64,000 bases of DNA from contig NZ_KE557324.1 of the NCBI RefSeq assembly GCF_000442315.1, positions 1 to 64,000 of the forward strand, given 5' to 3'. Both the position numbers and the translations under genes were made by a program. Numbering within the stretch: the first letter of the stretch is position 1; each line of letters starts with the position of its first letter. Below the pieces are notes generated by a model that was not told the origin of the DNA, made no database searches, and was given only the letters and a program-made list of their open reading frames with translations. This document shows, piece after piece, positions 1 to 7,185 of this stretch. This stretch comes from Rubellimicrobium thermophilum DSM 16684. GTDB taxonomy: Bacteria > Pseudomonadota > Alphaproteobacteria > Rhodobacterales > Rhodobacteraceae.

Positions 1-213
1 CCGGGGCCCCCGGAGCCGCTGCCGCCCGCCGTGGTGGCGGCGCTGCCGCCGGGTGTTCCGGCTTCGGTGGTGCTGCAGAATACCGATGGCTGTTACCTCT
101 ATTCGGTCGAGGTGACGGATCCGCCTTCGGGCTATCCGCTTCGCGACGCTTCGGGGGCGCCGATCTGCGAAGGGGATGCAGCGGCCGTTGTGGGGGCTGC
201 GCCGCCGGGCTGA
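1..213 (+). CDS. C-terminal fragment of an unidentified protein
   Basis: The reading frame is open from the first base of the window and ends at a TGA at 211-213, so this is the 3' end of a gene that begins outside. The visible part is about 70 residues. It starts proline-rich (PGPPEPLPPAVVAALPPG), then has a segment that could be a small beta-type domain (SVVLQNTDGCYLYSVEVTD), and ends in an Ala/Gly/Pro tail. I do not recognise the family. The dihydropyrimidinase gene follows 26 bases downstream on the same strand, so the two could be co-transcribed. An internal GTG at 31 is an alternative start for a 60-residue protein, but nothing supports it. Confidence 0.45.
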   Translation, partial: PGPPEPLPPAVVAALPPGVPASVVLQNTDGCYLYSVEVTDPPSGYPLRDASGAPICEGDAAAVVGAAPPG

Positions 214-239
214 GGGGAACAGGAAGAAGGGGGAAGCTC

Positions 240-1694
240 ATGCCGAGCACCGTCATCAGGGGGGGCACCGTCGTCACCCACGACCTCACCTATCGGGCCG
301 ATATCCGCATCGAGAACGGGCGCATCGCGGAGATTGGGCCGGATCTGAAGGGCGAGGAGACGCTCGACGCCACGGGCTGCTATGTGATGCCCGGCGGCAT
401 CGATCCGCATACCCATCTCGAGATGCCCTTCATGGGCACCTATTCCTCGGACGACTTCGAATCGGGCACGCGCGCTGCGCTGGCCGGCGGCACCACGATG
501 GTGGTGGACTTCGTCCTGCCGGGGCAGGAGCAGGGATTGCTCGATGCCATGAAGGTCTGGCACAACAAGTCGGGCCGGGCGCATTGCGACTACTCCTACC
601 ATATGGCGGTGACATGGTGGGGGGAGCGGGTCTGGGACGAGATGCCCCTCGTGATCGGGGAGGGGATCACCACCTTCAAGCATTTCATGGCCTACAAGGG
701 CGCCCTGATGGTGAATGACGACGAGATGTTCGCGTCCTTCACTCGTCTGGGCGAGCTTGGCGCCACAGCCCTTGTCCATGCCGAGAACGGCGACGTGGTG
801 GCAGAGCTGCAGCGCAAGCTGCTTGCCGAAGGCAATACGGGGCCCGAGGCCCATGCCTATTCGCGCCCGCCCCAGGTGGAGGGCGAGGCCACCAACCGCG
901 CCATCATGATTGCCGACATGGCAGGGGTGCCGCTCTATGTGGTCCATGTCAGCTGCGAGGAGGCCCATGAGGCGATCCGGCGCGCCCGCGCACAGGGCAA
1001 GCGTGTCTGGGGCGAGCCGCTGATCCAGCATCTGATCCTCGACGAATCCGAATACCGCCACCCCGACTGGGACCATGCCGCCCGCCGCGTCATGTCCCCC
1101 CCTTTCCGGGACAAGCGCCATCAGGATTCGCTCTGGGCGGGCTTGCAGTCCGGTTCGCTCTCGGTCGTGGCGACCGATCATTGCGCCTTCACGACCGAGC
1201 AGAAGCGCTTTGGCCGCGGCGATTTCACCAAGATCCCGAACGGCACGGGGGGACTGGAGGACCGGATGCCGCTGCTCTGGACGCATGGGGTGAATACCGG
1301 CCGCCTCACGCCCAACGAATTCGTCGCCGTCACCTCTGCCAATGTCGCCAAGATCCTCGGCTGCTATCCGCGCAAGGGGGCGATCGCGGTGGGGGCGGAT
1401 GCCGACCTGGTGGTGTGGGATCCCGAACGCCGCAAGACGATCAGCGCCGCCACTCAGCAGAGCGCCATCGACTACAACGTCTTCGAGGGGCAGGAGGTCA
1501 CAGGCCTGCCGCGCTTCGTGCTGACGCGGGGGCGCCTCGCCGTCCGGGAGGGCGAGATGCGCCCGCAGGAAGGCTGGGGCGAGTTCGTGCGGCGCGAGGC
1601 ACGGGGGCCGGTCTCGCGGGCCCTGACCCGGTGGAAGGACCTGACGGCGCCGCGGCCGGTGGAGCGCTCGGGGATCCCGGCGAGCGGGGTGTGA
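240..1694 (+). CDS. hydA: Dihydropyrimidinase / D-hydantoinase
   Basis: A cyclic amidohydrolase of 484 residues that opens dihydrouracil or dihydrothymine to N-carbamoyl-beta-amino acids, the second step of reductive pyrimidine breakdown. The binuclear metal site of the family is intact: HTH at residues 57-59 (GGIDPHTHLEMPF), the carboxylated lysine K153 (FMAYKG), H180 (LVHAENGD), H236 (VVHVSC) and D313 (ATDHCAF). Length is normal. The start ATG is preceded by AAGAAGGGGGAAG. An SDR gene follows 37 bases downstream, then genes for an ABC importer of the type often found beside reductive pyrimidine genes. The partner genes preA/preT and the carbamoyl-beta-alanine amidohydrolase are not in the window, so other hydantoins are possible substrates. 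Confidence 0.92.
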   Translation: MPSTVIRGGTVVTHDLTYRADIRIENGRIAEIGPDLKGEETLDATGCYVMPGGIDPHTHLEMPFMGTYSSDDFESGTRAALAGGTTMVVDFVLPGQEQGLLDAMKVWHNKSGRAHCDYSYHMAVTWWGERVWDEMPLVIGEGITTFKHFMAYKGALMVNDDEMFASFTRLGELGATALVHAENGDVVAELQRKLLAEGNTGPEAHAYSRPPQVEGEATNRAIMIADMAGVPLYVVHVSCEEAHEAIRRARAQGKRVWGEPLIQHLILDESEYRHPDWDHAARRVMSPPFRDKRHQDSLWAGLQSGSLSVVATDHCAFTTEQKRFGRGDFTKIPNGTGGLEDRMPLLWTHGVNTGRLTPNEFVAVTSANVAKILGCYPRKGAIAVGADADLVVWDPERRKTISAATQQSAIDYNVFEGQEVTGLPRFVLTRGRLAVREGEMRPQEGWGEFVRREARGPVSRALTRWKDLTAPRPVERSGIPASGV

Positions 1695-1731
1695 GGATGG
1701 GCCCCTCGGCCTCGGCGGAGGAGTCGGGATC

Positions 1732-2427
1732 ATGACAACGCGTGTGGCCCTCCTCACGGCCGCCGGGTCCGGCATCGGGGCCGCTGCCGCGCGGGAGCTG
1801 GCCGCGCGGGGATGGCGTGTGGCCCTGCTCTCTCCCTCGGGCCGGGCCGAGAGGCTGGCGGCGGAACTGGGCGGGATCGGCATCACCGGTTCCTACGAAT
1901 CGGGCGAGGATGTCGTCCGCCTGCGCGATGCCGCCCTCTCCGGCTGGGGGCGGATCGATGCTCTGGTCTGTTCGGCCGGGCATGGGCCGCGTGGCGGGGT
2001 GCTGGATCTGCCGGATGCGGACTGGCACCGGGCCCTGGAGGTCTATTTCCTGTCCGCGATGCGGCCCATCCGCCTTGTGGCGCCGCAGATGGGCGAAGGC
2101 GGCAGCATCGTCGCGGTGACCAGCTATGCCGCGCAGCAGCCCGCTGCCCTTTATCCGACATCCTCGGCCATGCGGGCGGGGCTCCATGCGGCGCTGAAGC
2201 TGGTGGCAGACGAACTCGGCCCCCGGGGCATCCGCGTCAATGCGGTGCTGCCCGGTTTCATCGATTCGATCCCTCAGCCGCCCGAGCGCTATGCCGGGGC
2301 GGCACTGGGGCGCCAGGGGCGGGTGGAGGAGGCGGCAAGGGCGATCGCCTTCCTCTGTTCGGAGGATGCGTCCTATGTCACCGGGACCACGCTGCGCGTG
2401 GACGGCGGTCTGGCGAGGATGCCATGA
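1732..2427 (+). CDS. SDR-family oxidoreductase with atypical active site
   Basis: A short-chain dehydrogenase/reductase of 231 residues. The N-terminal Rossmann motif reads TAAGSGIG (residues 9-16) and the C-terminal family signature is present (CSEDASYVTGTTLRVDGG). The catalytic motif YxxxK is changed: Y141 is followed by PTSS, so position 145, normally Lys, is Ser. A nearby Ser (S131) precedes the Tyr. This is either a diverged SDR clan in which the lysine is dispensable, or a protein with altered activity. It lies 37 bases after hydA on the same strand, suggesting a shared transcript and a role linked to ring-opened pyrimidine or hydantoin products. The substrate cannot be read from the sequence. 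Confidence 0.8.
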   Translation: MTTRVALLTAAGSGIGAAAARELAARGWRVALLSPSGRAERLAAELGGIGITGSYESGEDVVRLRDAALSGWGRIDALVCSAGHGPRGGVLDLPDADWHRALEVYFLSAMRPIRLVAPQMGEGGSIVAVTSYAAQQPAALYPTSSAMRAGLHAALKLVADELGPRGIRVNAVLPGFIDSIPQPPERYAGAALGRQGRVEEAARAIAFLCSEDASYVTGTTLRVDGGLARMP

Positions 2428-2435
2428 GACCGCGT

Positions 2436-2650
2436 TCAGCCCCGCCCCGCCGTGACCCGGAGCGCGAAGGTCAGATGGCCCGTCGCCGGATCCCAGTCAT
2501 GGGCGACGCGGCCCCGGCCCCCAGGGCGGGGATCTCCTGCCACAGCCGTTCGGCAGGCGCGCGGGGCGCCAGAAGCCGTTCGGCGAGATGGCGGGCGGTT
2601 TCGCCCGAGAGACGGACCAGGACAGGCCCATCGCGATGGGTGTTCGGCAT
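2436..2650 (-). CDS. Small unknown protein, frameshifted
   Basis: The minus strand from the ATG at 2650 reads well for about 46 residues (MPNTHRDGPVLVRLSGETAR, then LAERLLAPRAPAERLWQEIP). It then leaves frame in the G/C runs around 2505-2523. A second frame continues as VAHDWDPATGHLTFALRV and stops at 2436. Restoring one missing base gives a 71-residue protein. I do not recognise a family. It is convergent with the SDR gene and lies downstream of the cupin gene on the same strand, so it may belong to that unit. Confidence 0.4.
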
Positions 2651-2767
2651 GGTTTCCCCCCGGATCGGCGCCGCCCTCCGGATCGGGTGCGGCCGGATCG
2701 GACACGGATGGCCGTCCGCGCCGAATCGATCATGGCAGGAAAGGATGACGATTCGGTTAATGCCGGA

Positions 2768-3176
2768 TCAGGATATCAGCGATTCGAGATCGGGCAGGAG
2801 GACGACGCTTTCCTGTTCGTGAGGGTCGATCCGGGCGATGACCGCGATGCAGGGTTCGGGGCCGGGATTCCAGGGCAGATGCGGCATGTCGGCGGGGAGG
2901 TGGAGCATCTCGCCCGCCGTGACCTCCATGCGATGTTCCAGCCGTTCGCCCCAGGCCATCACGGCGCTGCCCGACAGGACATCAATCGCTGTCCCATGGG
3001 CGAGATGCTTGTGCGCGCGGGCGCGCCCGCCGGGCGGAATCGTCAGCAGATGCATGCAGATCGCGCGGGCACCCACGCTCTCGCGAGAGAGGCCTTCGAG
3101 ACAGGACAGGCCCTGCCGGCGGGGATATCCGGTCGCGCCGGGGGCGGATCTTCTGGCAGGACGGGGTTGAAGTCAT
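2768..3176 (-). CDS. Cupin-domain protein, frameshifted near its N-terminus
   Basis: A single-domain cupin: RAICMHLLTIPPGGRARAHK, then HLAHGTAIDVLSG with the metal-ligand-rich first motif, and a second motif around LPADMPHLPWNPG. The main frame has no start upstream of a GTG at 3076, yet the residues before it (RRQGLSCLEGLSRESVGAR) fit this cupin family. The N-terminus (MTSTPSCQKIRP) lies in another frame starting at the ATG at 3176. Removing one base from the five-base run at 3140-3144 joins them into 135 residues. A ribosome site GGGAG precedes the ATG at 3176. It is divergent from the ABC ATPase gene (start 3202), so both promoters must lie close together or inside coding sequence. Confidence 0.7.
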
Positions 3177-3201
3177 GGACATGTCTCCCGGAGGGGGCGC
3201 G

Positions 3202-4011
3202 ATGAGGGCCACAGCTACCACCCTGCCAGAGAGGGACAGCCCCGTCATCGCGGCGAAGGATGTCAGCCTTGTGTTCGGGACGGCGGACGGGCCGGTGCAG
3301 GCGCTGCGGGATGTCACGCTGTCGGTGGGGGCCGGAGAATTCGTGAGTTTCATCGGCCCTTCGGGCTGCGGCAAGACGACCTTCCTGCGCTGCGTAGCGG
3401 CCCTCGAGACGCCGACATCCGGCACCCTGACGGTCAACGGCATGGACCCGGATGCCGCCCGCCGGGCCCGCGCCTATGGCTATGTCTTCCAGGCGGCAGG
3501 CCTCTATCCCTGGCGCACCATCGAAGGCAATGTGCGATTGCCGCTCGAGATCATGAACTATCCCAAGGCCGAGCAGGCCGAGCGCGTGGCGCGTGTGCTC
3601 GAGATGGTGGAGCTGTCCGGCTTTGCGCGCAAATATCCCTGGCAGCTCTCGGGGGGGATGCAGCAGCGTGCCTCCATCGCCCGGGCACTGGCCTTCGATG
3701 CGCCCATCCTCCTGATGGACGAGCCTTTCGGCGCCCTCGATGAGATCGTGCGCGACAGGCTCAACGAGGAGCTGCTGCGGCTCTGGGCGCGGACGGGAAA
3801 GACGACGCTGTTCGTGACGCATTCCATCCCCGAGGCGGTCTATCTCTCCACCCGGATCGTCGTGATGTCGCCGCGGCCGGGGCGCATCACCGACATCATC
3901 GAAAGCCCCCTGCCGCGCGAACGCCCGCTGGAGATCCGCGACACGCCCGAGTTCCTCGCCATTGCCCATCGCGTGCGCGAAGGGCTTCGCGCCGGCCATG
4001 TGGAGGTCTGA
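3202..4011 (+). CDS. ABC importer ATP-binding subunit (NitT/TauT/THI5 type)
   Basis: The ATPase of an importer, 269 residues. Walker A is GPSGCGKTT, the Q-loop lies in GYVFQAAGLYPW, the signature is LSGGMQQRASIARAL, Walker B is ILLMDEPFGALD and the switch His is in FVTHSIPEAVYL. This is the NitT/TauT (SsuB-like) class. I chose the ATG at 3202 because GGAGGGGG stands just before it. A longer frame starts at 3175. The permease and binding-protein genes follow in the same direction, separated only by a small membrane-protein gene. The neighbourhood (dihydropyrimidinase, HyuA) suggests a pyrimidine, hydantoin or related heterocycle as substrate. Confidence 0.9.
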   Translation: MRATATTLPERDSPVIAAKDVSLVFGTADGPVQALRDVTLSVGAGEFVSFIGPSGCGKTTFLRCVAALETPTSGTLTVNGMDPDAARRARAYGYVFQAAGLYPWRTIEGNVRLPLEIMNYPKAEQAERVARVLEMVELSGFARKYPWQLSGGMQQRASIARALAFDAPILLMDEPFGALDEIVRDRLNEELLRLWARTGKTTLFVTHSIPEAVYLSTRIVVMSPRPGRITDIIESPLPRERPLEIRDTPEFLAIAHRVREGLRAGHVEV

Positions 4012-4015
4012 CGCG

Positions 4016-4351
4016 ATGACCCTGACCTCGCTTCTGTGGCTGACGGGGGCGATGGCGGTCTTCGTTCTCGCCAATGCCGGCCTGCGCGTCTATGTGGCCA
4101 GCCCGCATCTGCCGGTGCTGGTGGGGGCGCTGCTGCTCTTCACCTGCGGCAACCTGATGATGGTGAGGATCATGCGAGAGCAGGGGCTGGCCCTTGCCAT
4201 TGCGGTCTCCTCGGTGCTCCAGCTCCTGCTGATCACGGCCGTCGCCGTGCTGTGGTTCGGCGAGAGACCAGGGGGAACGCAGCTTCTCGGCCTGATCTTC
4301 GGGCTCGTCGCGGTGATCCTGATCGCCTGGCCGCAGGGGGGACGCGCATGA
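4016..4351 (+). CDS. Small four-helix membrane protein (SMR/EamA-like)
   Basis: A 111-residue protein with four predicted membrane helices: LLWLTGAMAVFVLANAG, LVGALLLFTCGNLMMV, AVSSVLQLLLITAVAVLWF and LLGLIFGLVAVILIAWP. This matches half-sized small multidrug resistance / EamA-type transporters. GGAGG at about 4001 sits ten bases before the ATG, and the stop overlaps the next gene's start (ATGA), showing tight translational coupling. It is encoded inside the ABC importer operon, between the ATPase and the permease. Whether it is an accessory part of the importer or a separate exporter cannot be decided from sequence. Confidence 0.8.
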   Translation: MTLTSLLWLTGAMAVFVLANAGLRVYVASPHLPVLVGALLLFTCGNLMMVRIMREQGLALAIAVSSVLQLLLITAVAVLWFGERPGGTQLLGLIFGLVAVILIAWPQGGRA

Positions 4352-5268
4352 GGGAGAAGGTCCTGCCGGTTCTGACGGTGGTGCTGGGGATCCTGGCCTT
4401 GTGGTATCTGGCTGCGATCCCGATGAATGTGCGCGAGGCGCTGACAGCGGCCGAACGGGCCGGCGCCGTGGTGGAGGGCGGCAGCGCGACCGAGCGGCAG
4501 CAGCTTCCGGCGCTGCGGCTCGTGCTCCTGAACCCGGCCCTTGCCCTGGAGGGCGCCTGGACGCAGGACCGTCCGCGCCTGCCTGCGCCCCATCAGGTCG
4601 CGGCCGAGCTGTGGTCCTCGGTCGCGGGCCAGCCTCCCGGATCGAACCGCTCGCTCCTGCGTCATGCGGGGATCACCCTGGGGGCGACGCTGGCCGGTTT
4701 TGCCATCGGTTCGCTGGCCGGGATCCTGCTGGCGGTGGGGATCGTCCACAACCGGGCCATGGACCTGTCGGTGATGCCCTGGGCGATCATCAGCCAGACC
4801 ATCCCCATCGTCGCACTGGCCCCGATGATCGTGGTGGTCCTGAACTCGGTGGGGGTGCAGGGGCTGCTGCCCAAGGCGGTGATCTCGGCCTATCTGTCCT
4901 TCTTTCCGGTGGCCGTCGGCATGGTGAAAGGGCTGCGCACGCCGGATCCGATGCAGATCGACCTCATGCGGACCTGGAATGCCAGCCGGGCGCAGATCTT
5001 CTGGCTGCTGCGGCTGCCTGCCTCGGTGCCCTATCTCTTTGCCTCGCTCAAGGTGGCGGTGGCAGCCGCGCTGGTGGGCACCATCGTGGGCGAGCTGCCG
5101 ATCCAGCGCGGCGGCCTGGGGGCGCGGATGCTGGCGGGAAGCTATTACGGCCAGACCACGCAGATCTGGGCCGCGCTGGTGATGGCGGCGGTGCTGGCGG
5201 CGGCCCTCGTGTGGTTTATGGGATTTCTCGAACGGCGGACCTTGCGGGCGATGGGGGTGCCGGCATGA
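4348..5268 (+). CDS. ABC importer permease subunit 1
   Basis: A membrane permease of 306 residues in the BPD_transp_1 family, with an N-terminal helix, a soluble linker of about 80 residues, then five or six helices. The EAA-type cytoplasmic loop that docks the ATPase is visible (DLMRTWNASRAQIFWLLRLP). The start ATG overlaps the previous stop as ATGA, and its own stop overlaps the next start in the same way. It pairs with the second permease as a heterodimer. The long N-terminal segment before the conserved permease core is typical of this pyrimidine/NMT1-linked subclass. Confidence 0.88.
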   Translation: MREKVLPVLTVVLGILALWYLAAIPMNVREALTAAERAGAVVEGGSATERQQLPALRLVLLNPALALEGAWTQDRPRLPAPHQVAAELWSSVAGQPPGSNRSLLRHAGITLGATLAGFAIGSLAGILLAVGIVHNRAMDLSVMPWAIISQTIPIVALAPMIVVVLNSVGVQGLLPKAVISAYLSFFPVAVGMVKGLRTPDPMQIDLMRTWNASRAQIFWLLRLPASVPYLFASLKVAVAAALVGTIVGELPIQRGGLGARMLAGSYYGQTTQIWAALVMAAVLAAALVWFMGFLERRTLRAMGVPA

Positions 5269-6110
5269 CCCTCGTCATCCTGGCGCTCGTTCTGTGGCTG
5301 GCGGCCTGGGGCCTCAATGGCTGGCTCACGCGGGGGGGGAGGGACCGGTCCTCCCTGGTGCGCGCTCTCGTGCCGCTGATCTTCGGCACAACCGTTCTCG
5401 CCGTCTGGGAACTGCTGGTGCGCGGCCTTGCCGTGCCGCCCGCGATCCTGCCCGCCCCGTCCCGCATCGCCCAGACCTTTGTCGCCTCGACAGGGCTGCT
5501 CTGGGGGGATTTCGTGCAGACGATCCTCAAGGGGGCGCTGTCGGGCCTGGCCATCGGCGTGGCTGCAGCGCTCATCGCGGCGATCCTCGTGGACCGTTTC
5601 GACTTCCTGCGCCGCGGGCTCCTGCCGGTGGGACACTTCATGGCGGCATTGCCCATCGTCGGCATCGCGCCGATCATGGTCATGTGGTTCGGCTTCGGCT
5701 GGCAGTCCAAGGCAGCGGTGGTCGTCCTGATGGTCTTCTTCCCGATGCTGGTGAACGCGGTCGCGGGGCTTCAGGACACGACGGCCCAGCAGCGCGACCT
5801 GATGCGCACCTATGGGGCGAGCTACTGGCAGACGCTGCGGATGCTGCGGGTTCCGGCCGCCCTGCCCTTTCTCTTCAACGGGCTCAAGATCGCATCCACG
5901 CTTGCCATGATCGGCGCCATCGTTGCCGAATTCTTCGGCAGCCCGACACAGGGCGTCGGCTTTCGCATCGCATCGGCCAATGGCGCGCTCCGGCTCGACA
6001 TGGTCTGGTCGGCGATCCTTGTCGGCGCTCTTGCAGGCAGCACGGTTTACGGGATCATCACGCTGGCGGAGCGCGCGGTGACCTTCTGGCATCCGTCGCA
6101 GCGAACCTGA
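5265..6110 (+). CDS. ABC importer permease subunit 2
   Basis: The second permease, 281 residues, BPD_transp_1 family. It has two N-terminal helices (LVILALVLWLAAWGLNGWL and VPLIFGTTVLAVWELLVRG), the conserved ILPAPSRIAQTF entry and the EAA-type loop DLMRTYGASYWQTLRMLRVP. ATGA coupling to the first permease makes equal expression likely. The gene ends 23 bases before the binding-protein gene. Together, the ATPase, two permeases and binding protein form a complete importer. Confidence 0.9.
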   Translation: MTLVILALVLWLAAWGLNGWLTRGGRDRSSLVRALVPLIFGTTVLAVWELLVRGLAVPPAILPAPSRIAQTFVASTGLLWGDFVQTILKGALSGLAIGVAAALIAAILVDRFDFLRRGLLPVGHFMAALPIVGIAPIMVMWFGFGWQSKAAVVVLMVFFPMLVNAVAGLQDTTAQQRDLMRTYGASYWQTLRMLRVPAALPFLFNGLKIASTLAMIGAIVAEFFGSPTQGVGFRIASANGALRLDMVWSAILVGALAGSTVYGIITLAERAVTFWHPSQRT

Positions 6111-6133
6111 AGGACCAACAAGGGAGACCAAGC

Positions 6134-7123
6134 ATGAAACGCTATCTGTTCGCTTCCGTCCTTGCGGTGGCCGCGCCCGCAGCCTGGGCGCAGGATGCGG
6201 TGACGCTCCAGCTCAAATGGGTCACGCAGGCCCAGTTCGCGGGCTACTATGTCGCGCTCGACCAGGGCTTCTACGCGGAAGAGGGCCTCGATGTCACGAT
6301 CCTGCCCGGCGGGCCGGACATCGCGCCGACGCAGGTCATCGCGGGGGGCGGGGCCGATGTCATCGTCGAGTGGATGCCGGCCGCCCTGGCCGCGCGCGAA
6401 CAGGGGGTGCCTCTCGTCAACATCGCCCAGCCCTTCGAGAATTCGGGCATGCAGCTGACCTGCTGGGCGGATACCGGTATCCAGACGCCCCAGGACCTGG
6501 CCAACCGCACGCTGGGCGTCTGGTTCTCGGGCAATGAATATCCGTTCCTGAGCTGGATGAGCCAGCTTGGCCTCTCGACCGACGGCAAGTCGGAAACGGG
6601 GGTGGAGGTGCTGAAGCAGGGCTTCAATGTCGATCCCCTTCTGCAGCGGCAGGCCGACTGCATCTCGACGATGACCTACAACGAATACTGGCAGGTCATC
6701 GATGCCGGCGTGACCCCCGAGGAACTGGTCAATTTCCGCTATGAGGATCAGGGCGTTGCCACGCTCGAGGACGGGCTCTATGTCCTTGAGCAGAACCTGC
6801 AGGATCCGGCCTTCGTGGACAGGATGGCCCGCTTCGTGCGCGCCTCGATGCGCGGCTGGGACTGGGCGCAGGAGAACCCGGAACAGGCGGCCGAGATCGT
6901 CCTCGAATATGATGAGACGGGGGCGCAGACCCTCGAGCATCAGGTGCGGATGATGGGCGAGATCGCCAAGCTGATCGGCGATTCGACCGGGGTGCTCGAC
7001 GAGGCGGCGGCCCAGCGCACGGTGGATACGCTGCTGGCCGGCGGTTCGGATCCGGTCATCACGAAGGCGCCCGAAGGGTATTTCACCCATGTCGTGACCG
7101 ACGCGGCCTTCGCCCAGCAGTGA
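6134..7123 (+). CDS. ABC importer periplasmic substrate-binding protein (NMT1/THI5-like)
   Basis: A 329-residue binding protein with a Sec signal peptide (MKRYLFASVLAVAAPAAWA, cleavage before QDAVTLQLKW). The mature start, with LKWVTQAQFAGYYVALDQGF, is the hallmark of NMT1/THI5-like proteins that bind pyrimidine-like or thiazole-like heterocycles. I chose the ATG at 6134 because AGGGAG lies 10 bases upstream and the signal peptide follows at once; the frame is open much further upstream only by chance. It is the last importer gene and is followed by a strong hairpin. The substrate is inferred from context to be a pyrimidine or hydantoin. Confidence 0.9.
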   Translation: MKRYLFASVLAVAAPAAWAQDAVTLQLKWVTQAQFAGYYVALDQGFYAEEGLDVTILPGGPDIAPTQVIAGGGADVIVEWMPAALAAREQGVPLVNIAQPFENSGMQLTCWADTGIQTPQDLANRTLGVWFSGNEYPFLSWMSQLGLSTDGKSETGVEVLKQGFNVDPLLQRQADCISTMTYNEYWQVIDAGVTPEELVNFRYEDQGVATLEDGLYVLEQNLQDPAFVDRMARFVRASMRGWDWAQENPEQAAEIVLEYDETGAQTLEHQVRMMGEIAKLIGDSTGVLDEAAAQRTVDTLLAGGSDPVITKAPEGYFTHVVTDAAFAQQ

Positions 7124-7138
7124 TACGCTGACAACCGG

Positions 7139-7166
7139 GAACGGGCGCCGGGGTCGGCGCCCGTTC
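7139..7166 (+). terminator. Strong hairpin between the importer operon and hyuA
   Basis: A perfect 11-bp inverted repeat, GAACGGGCGCC (7139-7149) and GGCGCCCGTTC (7156-7166), with a 6-nt loop. There is no U-tract after it, so it may be a Rho-independent-like terminator, an attenuator or an mRNA-stabilising 3' end. It starts 16 bases after the binding-protein stop codon and ends 20 bases before hyuA. Confidence 0.6.
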
Positions 7167-7185
7167 GCATGCAGGGAGCCCTCCC

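Noticed and set aside
7137..7165. EcfG promoter in the hairpin before hyuA (GGAAC ... CGTT)
   Set aside because: The spacing is 19 bases, outside the 16-17 rule, and the sequence is explained by the hairpin.
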